Translations under genes and position numbers: made by a program
Notes under the pieces: model-generated
What the model was told of the DNA's origin: nothing
The model's input: only the letters and a program-made list of their open reading frames with translations
Database searches by the model: none
Assembly (NCBI RefSeq): GCF_003265705.1
Contig: NW_020312785.1
Span: 128,311,024-128,375,023 of the forward strand
Length of the DNA stretch: 64,000 nucleotides
DNA from: Callorhinus ursinus
Taxonomy: Eukaryota; Chordata; Mammalia; Carnivora; Otariidae
Reading direction: 5' to 3'
Part shown: positions 44,575-54,410 of the stretch, piece by piece
Layout of the letters: each line of letters opens with the position of its first letter
Position numbering within the stretch: position 1 is the stretch's first letter

Positions 44575-44755
44575 GTTATAATGTCCTCTAGCTCTCAGTC
44601 TCCTCAGCTGCAAAATGAGGAGAGTAATAGTATCTGCCTCATAGGTGGCATTAGTAAAAAGGTAACATGCATACTTGGAACAATAACAACACATGAGCTG
44701 ATCGTAGAACAGTGCCCGGCACATAAGAAGAATTCAATCGATGTTTGCTATCATC
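44575..44755 (+). repeat. MIR element
   Basis: 'ctcctcagctgcaaaatgaggagagtaatagtatctgcctcataggtgg' and 'acagtgcccggcacataagaagaattcaatcgatgtttgctatcatc' form the MIR 3' half. Confidence 0.85.
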
Positions 44756-44764
44756 ACTTTCACT

Positions 44765-44890
44765 GGAAAGCAGAACTGGAATCAGACGAGTCCAGTTCCG
44801 TTCCCAGCCCTGCTGTTACTGACTGGGGTGCACAGCTATCACTCCTCACGGGGCCTTAGTTTCTACCGCTGTAATGCGGCCTTTTCCCAC
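44765..44890 (+). repeat. MIR 5' half, broken by retrocopy
   Basis: 'actggaatcagacgagtccagttccgttcccagccctgctgttactgac' and 'cctcacggggccttagtttctaccgctgtaatgcgg' follow the MIR tRNA-related half. The RPSA pseudogene is inserted at its 3' limit. Confidence 0.7.
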
Positions 44891-45928
44891 CTTTTTTTTT
44901 TTTTTTTTTTAAGAAACTGCTTATTTTCCAACAGCTTTATTTCCCTTTTCTGTCTAGGTCTGTGAAAGAACAGCTTAAGACCACTGGGTAGTTGTTCTTA
45001 GCCGCACAGGGACCTGAGCAGCGGGAGCGGCGGACCAGTCCTCAGGAGGGGGCCCCTGCAAGAGGCACCCAGGGCACCTGTGCCTTCAGACCCGCCTGCG
45101 ACCCCAGGGGGAGTGTCAGTACATTCGGGAGCTGGAGCAGTCCACTCACCCTGAAATTCCTCCTTTGTCACGGCCTTTCCGGCAGCAGCCTGCTCTTCCT
45201 TTCAGGCAGCAGCCTGCTCTTCCTTTCCATCTCTTCGCCACCTCTGTAGAAGGGAGGATCACGCGCAGCCTCCCACGAGTGGTCGCGGGGATGAGGCTGC
45301 ACATGCGCAGAACTTTTGGGCAAGCGCCCACTACCTCGGACCTGCTTGACTGACTGCGCCCCCTTCTTGCTGCCTGGGATGGAAATGTCCGCATAGTACG
45401 AAGGAGCATCTGTGTTACACAGTTTAATACACAGTGGTAAGCAGGGTAATATAAGACGCCTGCGGGGGCAGCTGGTGGACAGCCCTGGGATTAGTAACCA
45501 CCGGAAGTCGTGGCTTTCCGAAGACTGCCCGGACCCAGTTGGTGAAGGTCCTAGGGAGGAAGCAGCGAGCAATAGAAGTGGCTCAGGTGGCCGCAGCAAA
45601 CTCTGGCACATCTTGCGGGCCAATATTCTTGGAGGATAAGGCACCGACATCAGCCAAGTTTTCAGGGGCTTGAGCTATCAGCACAAGCGCCTCTCAGGTT
45701 CTATTCAGATGTCGGATGCAGATGCCATCACTGTTGCCTTTTTAGAGGACCTGTCCGATTGGAAGTCAAGGTGGGTGCCACCTAAGTGGGTTCCTGCTGC
45801 AAGGAATGTGAGGACATCTTCATTTGCAGGACATCTAGGGCTCTGCACAAGGTGAAAGTTTCCCTTAAAGTTACAATGGGAACCCAGAACAATGCCATAT
45901 GGACCTCTCTCTCTGGGTAGTGTGGAAA
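44891..45928 (-). pseudogene. RPSA: Processed pseudogene of ribosomal protein SA
   Basis: Antisense, intronless copy of RPSA mRNA; the 40S ribosomal protein SA is also the laminin-receptor precursor. Reading the minus strand: 5' UTR from 45,928 ('cattgttctgggttcc...agggaaactttcac'), start codon decayed to TTG at 45,850-45,848, the N-terminal segment EDVLTFLAAGTHLGGTHLDFQ-like, 'ALCNTD.P' and 'GSKKGAQSV' around 45,420-45,350, acidic 'EEME' region, TAA at 44,977-44,975, AATAAA at 44,941-44,936 and a 20-nt A-tail. A 13-bp duplication with one mismatch (44,878-44,890 and 45,929-45,941) shows L1-mediated insertion. Multiple frameshifts and stops. A 24-bp in-frame tandem duplication sits at 45,181-45,228. 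CDS equivalent about 876 nt against 888 in the usual gene. Confidence 0.96.
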
Positions 45929-45941
45929 GGCCCTTTCCCAC

Positions 45942-46332
45942 TTTTCACATCGCATTTTTCCATCTCACATGCCCGACATCCACGCCTTCTGCTCCACACC
46001 AGGGAAACCCATTTTGGCGCACACAGAGAGCCTAACCCTCAAAACTATAGCTAAGAAGATAAAGGCAGGGCATTTGGCTGCACTGAGAAACGTTGAAGAC
46101 ATTTACAAGACAAAAATAACAGTCCCGTGTGACGGTTTGTCAGTCTTCTCTGGGAAATGATAGCACATTTCAACTATTATCAAGCATTAATTCATTAGGA
46201 AACTTTTAACTAGTGGATAGTAAGGCCCCAAACAAATAATGCACAGAGAAACTAGGTTTTAAAGACACGTTCAAAGGGAATGGGAGATTCCATCTGGGAA
46301 GGCTGAGGTGGAATGGGATAGAAATGGTAGAG
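45942..46332. other. Unique sequence
   Basis: Nothing recognised; it may include the decayed continuation of the MIR disrupted by the RPSA copy. Confidence 0.35.
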
Positions 46333-46480
46333 CGGTGTTTCTCAAACTTTACTGTGCCTATGAATCACCTAGAGGTCTCATTATAATGCAGGTTCAGATT
46401 CAGCAGGTCTCGGGCGGGGCCTGAGATTCTACATTTCTAATAAGCTCCGACCCACGGACCACACTCTCTATAGTGCCATG
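46333..46480 (+). repeat. MER5A-like hAT fragment
   Basis: 'gtgtttctcaaactttactgtgcctatgaatcacctagaggtctcattataatgcaggttcagattcagcaggtctcgggcggggcctgagattctacatttctaataagctcc' covers most of MER5A. Confidence 0.87.
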
Positions 46481-47715
46481 GGAACCGGCCGTCTGGCTAT
46501 CCAGGACTTCTATGCCTGGGGGTGTGATGCAAAAGACAAGTTTTTTCAACTTAAAGTTTTTCCTGCAATGAAGTCATTGCAGACATCTGACTTCCAAAAT
46601 ACCATCCAGAAAAAATGAGCTTCAGAAATGTCAATCTCTGAACTCCCATTGCTCCCAACATTTTTAAATAACATCAAAAGCACATGACAGGCCAGAATAA
46701 ACATAAACAGGTGTTGAATAAACATAAAAGATCAGAAATTCTTTAAATGATTATCAGATTATACCAGGGGTTCCCAAAATTTCTCTTTGGAGGGATCCTT
46801 AGTGACTCTGTGATTTTTCTCAGTGTCCCCAGACCAAATGAAATAACCAACTGTTTTATCTAGTAAGTAGTTAGGTCCCTACTTGGTAAGGTATTTTGTT
46901 TTCTGTTTGTTTGTTGTTTGGTTTTGGTCCTAACAACTTAGTAGCCATTTGGGGAAAAAAATAATATTCATAAACTGAAAGTATGCTTTTATTTCATCTT
47001 TAAATAACCACAAGTACTTACTAATTGGATGTGTGCATCTATTGGGCATTGCAAAACTTCTCAAACTTTGAAATCAGATTGGACACTACCACCCTCATCC
47101 CCCATTCCACTTTGCTTTTCATGTAGTAATTGTTTTTTATCACAGCAACTGTCAAAAACCCAGCTTCACAAATATATGACAGCACTGAGAAGAATGTAGT
47201 ACAATCTTATTGAAGAAACTGAAAACTATCTTGAGCTAGTAGTTTATGTGGTATCCAAGAGATATTGAATATTGTTATACTCTCCTCAAAAACTGAAACA
47301 TTTCTGAGGCTCAGTTTAGGAACTACAGGATCATACCCTTTGCAAAATACTAATCATGACCAAAGGCAAAGTAAGAATTCTAAAAGAAGATAGAAATTTT
47401 TGCAAGGAATACCAAGAACAATACAATAAAATTTCCCTTAGCTATTAAAGAGAAACCAATTATTCTCTGTCTCATTAGAACAAAAGCATATTCTTAAATT
47501 AACATTAGGATTCTTAAGACAAAATATTATGGTCTTTTGAAGGAAATGAACTTCCTAATATTTTCTCAATAACAACAAATCACTTTCCCATCAGCAAAAA
47601 AGACTTTGCCTATAAATATCATTGTCCCTTTATTTTTTTACATTTACCCTCTATTTTTTTGACATTCAATTTCAAATTAAGCCTAAGGAACAATTTTGAA
47701 CATTCAAGCTTACAA
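46481..47715. other. Mostly unique AT-rich sequence
   Basis: Possible very old hAT traces around 46,765-46,900 and 47,120-47,350 ('gatattgaatattgttatac..tgaggctcagtttaggaactacaggatcat'), not firm enough to delimit. No gene. Confidence 0.35.
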
Positions 47716-47752
47716 AAAGAAAAAAAAAAGAAGAAAGAAAGAAAAGAAAAGA
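47716..47752. repeat. (AAAG)n-rich simple repeat
   Basis: A-rich with AAAG/AAGA units. Confidence 0.85.
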
Positions 47753-47879
47753 ACCTGGATTGATTCAAAGTTTTACTTTATGTACCTACAATTTCCCAGT
47801 AGTCCTATTTCTCAATCAGAATTTGAATAATCTTTACAACTTGTATTCCCCCAAAACTCAGATTTAATGACTCAATAGG

Positions 47880-48260
47880 TTCAGAAAGAGAAATAACAGC
47901 TGCAGCTCATCCCACAGTGCTGTTCAGTAATGACAATGTTATACCACATTAGCAATTGTGACATTAATAAAAAGAAGCCCATAGGATTAACCAAAGACAG
48001 CTGACTTTAGTCAAATGTAGGTCAGGCTTTGTTTGCTCAGAAGCTGGTAATAAATTCCCAGGTAAGTGCTCTCGTGTGTCACACATATATGTCAGGAGCA
48101 TAATTTCAGCCCCACTAAATGATTCACATTTTTAAGTTTCTGTAAGCCATTTTTGAATTATTGTTAAGCATTTAATTTCACTGCCAGGCATATAGGCTCC
48201 TTAAAAATATTAAATTATGTGACATTACAGCATGTTTTTCCTTCAGGTACCACTTAAGAA
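47880..48260. promoter_or_regulatory. Candidate conserved non-coding block
   Basis: Repeat-free sequence with dense ATTA and E-box-like motifs ('cagctgcagctc', 'gtaatgacaatgtt', 'acattagcaattgtgacattaataaa', 'tgaattattgttaagcatttaattt'). Composition and lack of repeats suggest constraint, but conservation cannot be seen from one sequence. Confidence 0.25.
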
Positions 48261-48472
48261 CACCTTAGAGAATTTCATGTTAACCTTCCAGATACTGAAG
48301 TACTTACTAGAAGAGACTCAGGGGTCACCTCTTAATTTATAGCATAATTATGGGGAAAATGGTGTTGATGGCAAAGCTAGCCATCTATAATCACGAAGTC
48401 CTCATTGTCACAGGAAATGTCAATGTAAGCCTAATGTGAATATTGCATTCTTAATCAAGTCTTATGGTCAGC

Positions 48473-48517
48473 TTTATACAAACAAGAAGTCCAGAATTTA
48501 TACAAACAAGAAGTCCA
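48473..48517. repeat. Short tandem duplication
   Basis: A 21-bp unit (starts 'tttatacaaacaag') occurs twice with period 24 (48,473-48,493 and 48,497-48,517). The copies are identical, so the event is recent. Confidence 0.95.
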
Positions 48518-48539
48518 TACAATCCTAAAATATATTTGA

Positions 48540-49685
48540 AAAATATAAACACTTTGGAAACTTTTTTAGCAGGTTAGACATACACCTACCATATGATACA
48601 GCCATTTCACCTCTAGGTATTTGTCTAAGAAATGGATTCACAAAAAAAAAAAAGAAAGAAAGAAAGAAATGGAACCACATGTCCACAAAAAGACCTGCAC
48701 AAAAATATTCATAGCAGCTCTATTCATAATGGCCCCAAACTGGAAATAACCCAAATCAACAGGCAGATGGCTAAAGAAATGGTGGTATATTCATATGCTG
48801 GAACACTACTCAAAAATAATAAGAAAAGAACCACAGATCTCTGCAACAATCGTGGACAAATCTCTAAAACACTATGTTAAGTGAAAATGGTTAAACACAA
48901 AACAGAACAAGATGCATGATTCCATTTATGTGCAATTATAGGACAGTCAAACCAATCTATGGTGATAAATCAGAATAGTGGTCGTGGGGTAGGGAATAGT
49001 ACAGGACTGTCTGGGCAAAGCACAAGAACACTTTGTGAGTAATAAGTTCCATATCTCGATGGGGTGAGGCATTGTGCACATATACATTTGCCAAATTCAT
49101 CAAACCGTCATTTAAGATCTGTACATTAGGGACGCCTGGGTGGCTCAGTCAGTTAGGCATCTGCCTTCAGCTCAGGTCATGATCCCAGGGCCCTGGGATC
49201 GAGTCCCACATTGGGCTCCTTGCTCAGCAGGGAAACTGCTTCTCCCTCTGCAATGGAATATTACTCAGCCTTCAAAAAAAATGAAATCTTGCCATTTGCA
49301 ATGACATGGTTGGAACTGGAGGGTATTATGCTAAACGAAATAAATCAGAGAAAGACAAATATCATATGATTTCACTCATATATGATATGTGGAATTTAAG
49401 AAAAAAACAAATGAACATAGAAGAAGGGAAGGAAAATTTAAAAAGGATAAAAACAGAGAGGGAGGCAAACCATAAGAGACTCAACTATAGGGAACAAACT
49501 GAGGGTTGCTGAAGGGGAGGTGGGTGGGGGAATGGAGTAAATGGGTCATGGGCATTAAAGAGGGCACTTGATGTAAAGAGCACTGAGTATTATATGCAAC
49601 TGATGAATCACTAAATTCTACCCCTGAAACTAATAATAATTTTTAAAAAAGACATGTATGAAATATACCTCAATAAATAAAATAT
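48540..49685 (+). mobile_element. L1M 3' region, interrupted
   Basis: 'ctaccatatgatacagccatttcacctctaggtatttg', 'atattcatagcagctctattcataatggcccc', 'gatggctaaagaaatggtggtatattc' and 'ttaagatctgtacatt' form an old L1 3' end. The final bases 'gaaatatacctcaataaataaa' resume at about 49,660 after a younger insertion (49,129-49,650). An AAAG microsatellite lies at 48,648-48,668. Confidence 0.8.
49129..49650 (+). mobile_element. SINE-L1 chimeric insertion
   Basis: The first 122 nt are a SINEC 5' part (49,129-49,250, head 'gggacgcctgggtggctcag' to 'tctccctctg'). At 49,251 it switches directly, same orientation, to an L1 3' end ('caatggaatattactcagcc' to the 3' UTR and A-tail near 49,650). The remaining 3' half of the SINE is absent on both sides. 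No clean target-site duplication visible. Confidence 0.8.
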
Positions 49686-49857
49686 ATGTGGTATTCTGCA
49701 AGCTTTTAATTTTATATTTAAACTTTATTAAATCAAGCACCTTTATTAAATATTTATGTAACTGTAAAATGTGATGAGGTCTTCTAGATATAATCAAAAA
49801 GAGATGTTGCCCAAAAGAGTTACTAATTTCGTATTACCCAATTATGATAATAAACAG

Positions 49858-50085
49858 TGGGGTGCCTGGATGATTCAGTCGTTTAAGCGTCTGCCTTAGG
49901 CTCGGGTCATAATCCCGGGGTCCTGGGATCGGGCACCATGTGGGTTCCCTGCTCTGTGGGGAGCCTGCTTCTCCTTCTCCCTCTCTCTCTCTGCTCCTCC
50001 CACACCACTCATGCTCCATGCTCTCTCTCTTTCTCTCTCTCTCTGTCAAATAAATAAATAAAATCTTAAAAAAAAACAAAAAAAG
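49858..50085 (+). mobile_element. SINEC
   Basis: Head 'ggggtgcctggatgattcag', diverged B box ('gggatcgggcacc'), (CT)n and A-tail. A 12-bp duplication with one mismatch (gataataaacag / gataagaaacag) at 49,846-49,857 and 50,086-50,097. Confidence 0.94.
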
Positions 50086-50157
50086 GATAAGAAACAGCAT
50101 AGTTAACAAAGTAGATAATTTGAACTTATTGACATCTTAATTATTTCTAGTGTAAAT

Positions 50158-50360
50158 GACAACCTGGGTGGCTCAGTCGTTAAGCGTCTGCCTTGGGCTC
50201 AGGTCATGGTCCCAGGGTCCTGGAATCGAGCCCCACATCGGGCTCCCTGCTCCATGGGAAGCCTGCTTCTCCCCCTCCCGCTCCTCCCTGCTTGTGTTCC
50301 CTCTCTCGCTGTGTTTCTCTCTGTCAAATAAATAAATAAAATCTTAAAAAATAAATAAAT
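50158..50360 (+). mobile_element. SINEC
   Basis: Head begins within 'gacaacctgggtggctcag' (the first bases are lost or altered), followed by a near-consensus body and (AAAT)n tail. Only about 70 bp separate it from the previous SINE in the same orientation. Confidence 0.93.
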
Positions 50361-50514
50361 GTGAAAAATCAGAAAACTATCAACTGGTATAAATGCAATT
50401 AAGTGCTTAAAACTAGTTTATATATTAATGTGGAGTAATTGCAAGATGAGCCCAAAATAGTAAATGATAGAAAAAATTATTTGAATTTCTAATACTAAGC
50501 AGAGTTCAGTTGAC

Positions 50515-51085
50515 TCTTCCAACACAAGCCTTACTCCTGCCACCATTCTGAGTCAGGCCCTCATTTTTGTTTTGTTTTGTGTTTTTAAGCGCAGCAGATT
50601 CCTAATTGGCTTTCCTACTTTTGCTGTCATCCTCCTTTGATCCATTTAAAGCCATCATATTAATCCTTCAGCAGTCTGCAAGAGCATCTCCCACCATACA
50701 TCACAATTTATAGCCACAGTCAGCTCCCTAGCCCATCATTCAAAAACCGATGGTCTGACCACAGTCTGCCTGTCATTGTATCTAATCTCATAGCCACTTT
50801 TTTTTTCCTGGCCTCCCATCAGTCCAGAGATCTCTGCCCTAAGAAAGCTTGATGATGCTCCCATTTCTGCCACTGGGCCTTTGCTTATGCCACCTGTCCA
50901 TCTGAATTTCATATCATTTTGTCCCCACCTCACCATCCATATTCATCCCAGTTTTCAAGATCCACTTTAGCTATCACTTCCTCTTAAGGAAGTTCCTCAT
51001 TTTCCTCACCCAGAGTAACCTTTCTTTCTTATAAACATTCATCACATTGTATGCCCAGTTCTCCTATCATAATCATCACTATCTG
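50515..51085 (+). repeat. L2 LINE fragment
   Basis: 'aattggctttcctactttt', 'catagccact..cctggcctcccatc', 'ctgccactgggcctttgcttatgcc' and 'ttcatcccagttttcaagatccactttagctatcacttcctcttaaggaag' follow the L2 ORF2-end/3' UTR order. Confidence 0.65.
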
Positions 51086-51114
51086 TCTTATATTGTGAAA
51101 TGGTTTGGACTCCA

Positions 51115-51330
51115 GCTCCAGAGAGAAATACACAGCTTACAAACTTAGCTCCCCAGCAATCAGAACTTAGGCAGGTTACTTCATCTCTCTATACTTCTGA
51201 TTATTCACCTATTAAAAAGATAAAATTAAAATAGTACTTTTCTTATGTAATTGTTGTGAACAAGAAATTAGACAATGTACATACAGTGCTTAGTCTGGCA
51301 CACATTTTAAGTGTTCAATAATATTTACCC
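51115..51330 (+). repeat. MIR element
   Basis: 'ttggactccagctccagagagaaa', 'acttaggcaggttacttcatctctctatacttctga' and 'tacagtgcttagtctggcacacattttaagtgttcaataatattta' form a near full-length MIR. Confidence 0.82.
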
Positions 51331-51594
51331 CAAAAGCTGCTGGTTAAAAGAGAATAAATTCTCTAAGCAGATGAACTATATTCAAAGAATTGAAAGAACT
51401 CATAAATGGAGTGTTTTGAGGACTATCAAGTTATGCCAGAAGGTTGGAGAAAGATGACTTTTGCTGTGATTTCCAAAATAGGGCATAAATTAAGTTTCAA
51501 AAACTGTAGAATGGTGGCCTTAATTTTAGGCAGGAAGAGTCTGGTGAAAAGGAAAACAAAAACAAAAACAAAAGAAGGAGAAGTAGTCCAGGTA

Positions 51595-52140
51595 CCAAAC
51601 AGAAATGAAAACACATGTCTACACCAAGATTCATACATGAATATTCAAAGCAGCTTCATTCATAATAGCCAAAAACTAGAAACAAATGTCCACCAACAGG
51701 GAAGTGAATAAACAAAATGTGTTATATCCCTACAACAGAGTATCATTTAGCACTAAAAAGGAACATGCTACTGAGAGAGCAACGGTGTGGATGAATCTCA
51801 AAACTTTTACACTGAGTAAAAGAAGCCAAACACACACACACACACAAAAGTGCATACTGTATAATTCTATTTATATGAAATTCTAGAAAGTGTAAGTCAC
51901 CTATCATGACAGAAAGATCAGAAGTTGCCTGAGGATTGGGGATGGAGGGAGGGAGGGACTGCAAAGGAGCATGAGGAAACCTTGGAAGGTGTTGGAAATG
52001 TTCTGTGTCTCAGTTCCAGTGGTGGTTTCAAGGGACTAAACATACTTCTGTCAAAATTCATCAAATTGTACACTTCAAACAGGTATAATTTATTTTACAT
52101 GAATTATACCTCCATCAGATTAACATTTGAAATAAATAAC
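51595..52140 (+). mobile_element. L1M 3' end
   Basis: 'tattcaaagcagcttcattcataatagcc', 'gggaagtgaataaacaaaatg', 'gtggatgaatctcaaaacttt', 'taattctatttatatgaaattctagaa' and 'attgtacacttcaaacaggtataatttatt' are a sense L1M tail. A (CA)n run is inside at 51,830-51,847. Short open frames here are remnants. Confidence 0.8.
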
Positions 52141-52990
52141 CAAAAAGTAAAAAGGTTTCTTTTAGTCAAAGAGACCTTGGAAGAGGAGTAGGACTGATCG
52201 GGACACAGGACATTTTCATTAAGAAAATGTCATGTTTGTCTGGGAGTTTTTGTTTCTTCAGTGGGGCTACTGGGTTTCATTATCTGGGGGCTATAGTAGA
52301 TGCAAAGTGCCTGAACTTCCCCACAATAGTTGAAGAGATTTTTCATGATACACTGTGAGATCAAGTAAAATTTTATGGGACAGGTGCAAGGACAGTTGAA
52401 GAATTGAGTGATGATTCCTGTGTTATCCTAGAAGACTTCCAGTGTCAGATCACATGGTCTATATTTGATCTGTTAACATTTTTATCAATTATTTGCCTGA
52501 ACCACTAAGGACACAGCCATCAACTTCATGTTGACTGAACATTGCCATGTTAAACAAAAGATAAGAATCTAAATTATCTTAACAGGCAAGAGCAGTAGGT
52601 TAGATCTGACAAAATGAAACTTCACAAGGAGAACTATTAAATAACTGAATTGAGTCTAAAATCTAGCTTTCCAAGTACAAGACAGAAGTACCATGCCATA
52701 CCAACAGGATATTAGAAAAAGAAGCCGTAGGGGCATAATCAGTAATGAGTTGAATGTCAATCAACAATGAAATATAACTCTTACAGATGTTAACATGACC
52801 TGCGTTGCATCAAGAAAGATATAAACTTTAATAGAAAGGAGGTGAAAATCTTGTTCTATTCTCCACAATAGGCTTACAGTAAACACTGCATTAGTGAGAA
52901 AGCAATAAGGGCTTTCTAGCCTAGAGAAGAGAGGACTGAAGGGGTAGGAGCAGGGGTGGAGCAAGGAGACAGCTGCAAAATCTTTGTCAA
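52141..52990. other. Unique sequence
   Basis: Nothing recognised; no exon-like signal. Confidence 0.45.
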
Positions 52991-52991
52991 T

Positions 52992-53432
52992 TCTCTCCAT
53001 CAAGAAGTGGAGTTATATTTCCCAACATTTGAATCTGGGCTGCTCTGTGACCATGTTGACCAAGAGAATCCAGGGAAAATGATACCGCGCCAGTTCCAGG
53101 CCCAGTCTTAAAGAAGACTGGCAGCTTCCATTTCCTCTCTCTTAGAACCCAGCCACCATGTACTAAGAAACCTCAAGCAGCTTCATGTAGCATAATTGAG
53201 GCACCAGGCCAACAGCCCCAACCAAGCTCCCTGTCAGCGCATGTAAGTGAGCCACTTAGAAGTAGATCTTTGCCTCACCAAGCTACCCCAGCTGATGCTT
53301 CATGGAGCAAAAATGATCTTTCCCCCACTGAGTTTTGCCAAATGGCAAAACCACTAGCAGAAAACTTACTGTTCTGTTGAGTCACTGAGTGTTGGGATAG
53401 TTTGTTATACAGCAAGAGAAAACTGAAACAGT
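52992..53432 (+). mobile_element. MaLR-like LTR, plus strand
   Basis: 'aagtggagttatatttcccaacatttgaatctgggctgctctgtgacc', 'gcgccagttccaggcccagtcttaaagaagactggcagcttcc', 'ttagaacccagccaccatg' and 'gagtcactgagtgttgggatagtttgttatacagcaagagaaaactgaaacag' give a near-complete MLT1-like LTR. It is the only plus-strand LTR in the window. Confidence 0.75.
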
Positions 53433-54325
53433 AGCATCCTCAAATATATGAAGAGCTATCATATGCTTGGCCACATGGGCTAGAATTAGAACCAATATGC
53501 ATAATTTGGAGACAATCACTGTGAGGCAGGCTGGAATTTCAAAGATAAGACTAGACAGAAATCAAGAACAGAGTGTCAGAGCTGTGGGACTCATCTGGTG
53601 TTAAGACGGACCTTGAGGAAATAAACAAAGAATCAAATTAGAATACTCCAAGTTGCATGGGTAGCCCAGGCTCGATTTCAGATGGCATCAGTTCCCAAGG
53701 GTTCCATCTGCAGTGGCAGAGACGGGCATCACAGTTCCAGGTGGAGGACCTGTTAAAATTCAGAGTGGGAGGTCAATCCCGGAGGGACCATTAGAGTGAC
53801 CACCTCAAACCAGAGAAAAACAAAGGAACGAGGGCTAGGCACCAGAGTAGGAACTTAAACAGTGTAGGTTGGAATGGGGGCACTCCTTAGACCTATCAGA
53901 CATCAGACACGGTTCTTGATCCCATTCTCTGATAGGAGTGCAAATCCTAATGTGTCATCAGGCTAGATTAGGATTAGCTCAGAAACCAGGCAACTGAGGA
54001 ATTAGCTCAGGAACTGGGATGGGCAAATAGACAGAGAGCAGCTCTTCAGTATTCCTTAGCTGTGTGGGGCTCAGAACAAGAGGTTTCTGAAAGGAGCTAC
54101 AGAAAAATAGGTTTTAGTTTGACACAAGAGGACTTTCGCAGTTGGAGAGGTATATTCTGATGCTGGCAGAAGCCTGAATTGTCACCCGCCAGCAGGTCTA
54201 CAGAGAAGATGCATTCATCTGATGAGAACTATGTCAAATAACTTTTAAATTCCCTTGCAACTTAAGATTTCCCAACACCAAAAATACACAAGAGGGCAAA
54301 GTGCTTGCACAGGGTACATAAGTAC
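53433..54325. other. Unique sequence
   Basis: Nothing recognised. Confidence 0.45.
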
Positions 54326-54327
54326 TC

Positions 54328-54410
54328 AACAGGGGGTGGATGGATGAACAGATAGACACACATATGAATGAACAAATGGATGAATGGAAGTGGATGGATG
54401 GATAGATGAC
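54328..54410. repeat. (GGAT/GAAT)n simple repeat
   Basis: Imperfect tetranucleotides: 'ggatggatgaac', 'gaatgaacaaatggatgaatgg', 'ggatggatggatagatg'. The antisense ORFs here are Ile/His/Ser-rich artefacts of this repeat. Confidence 0.88.
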
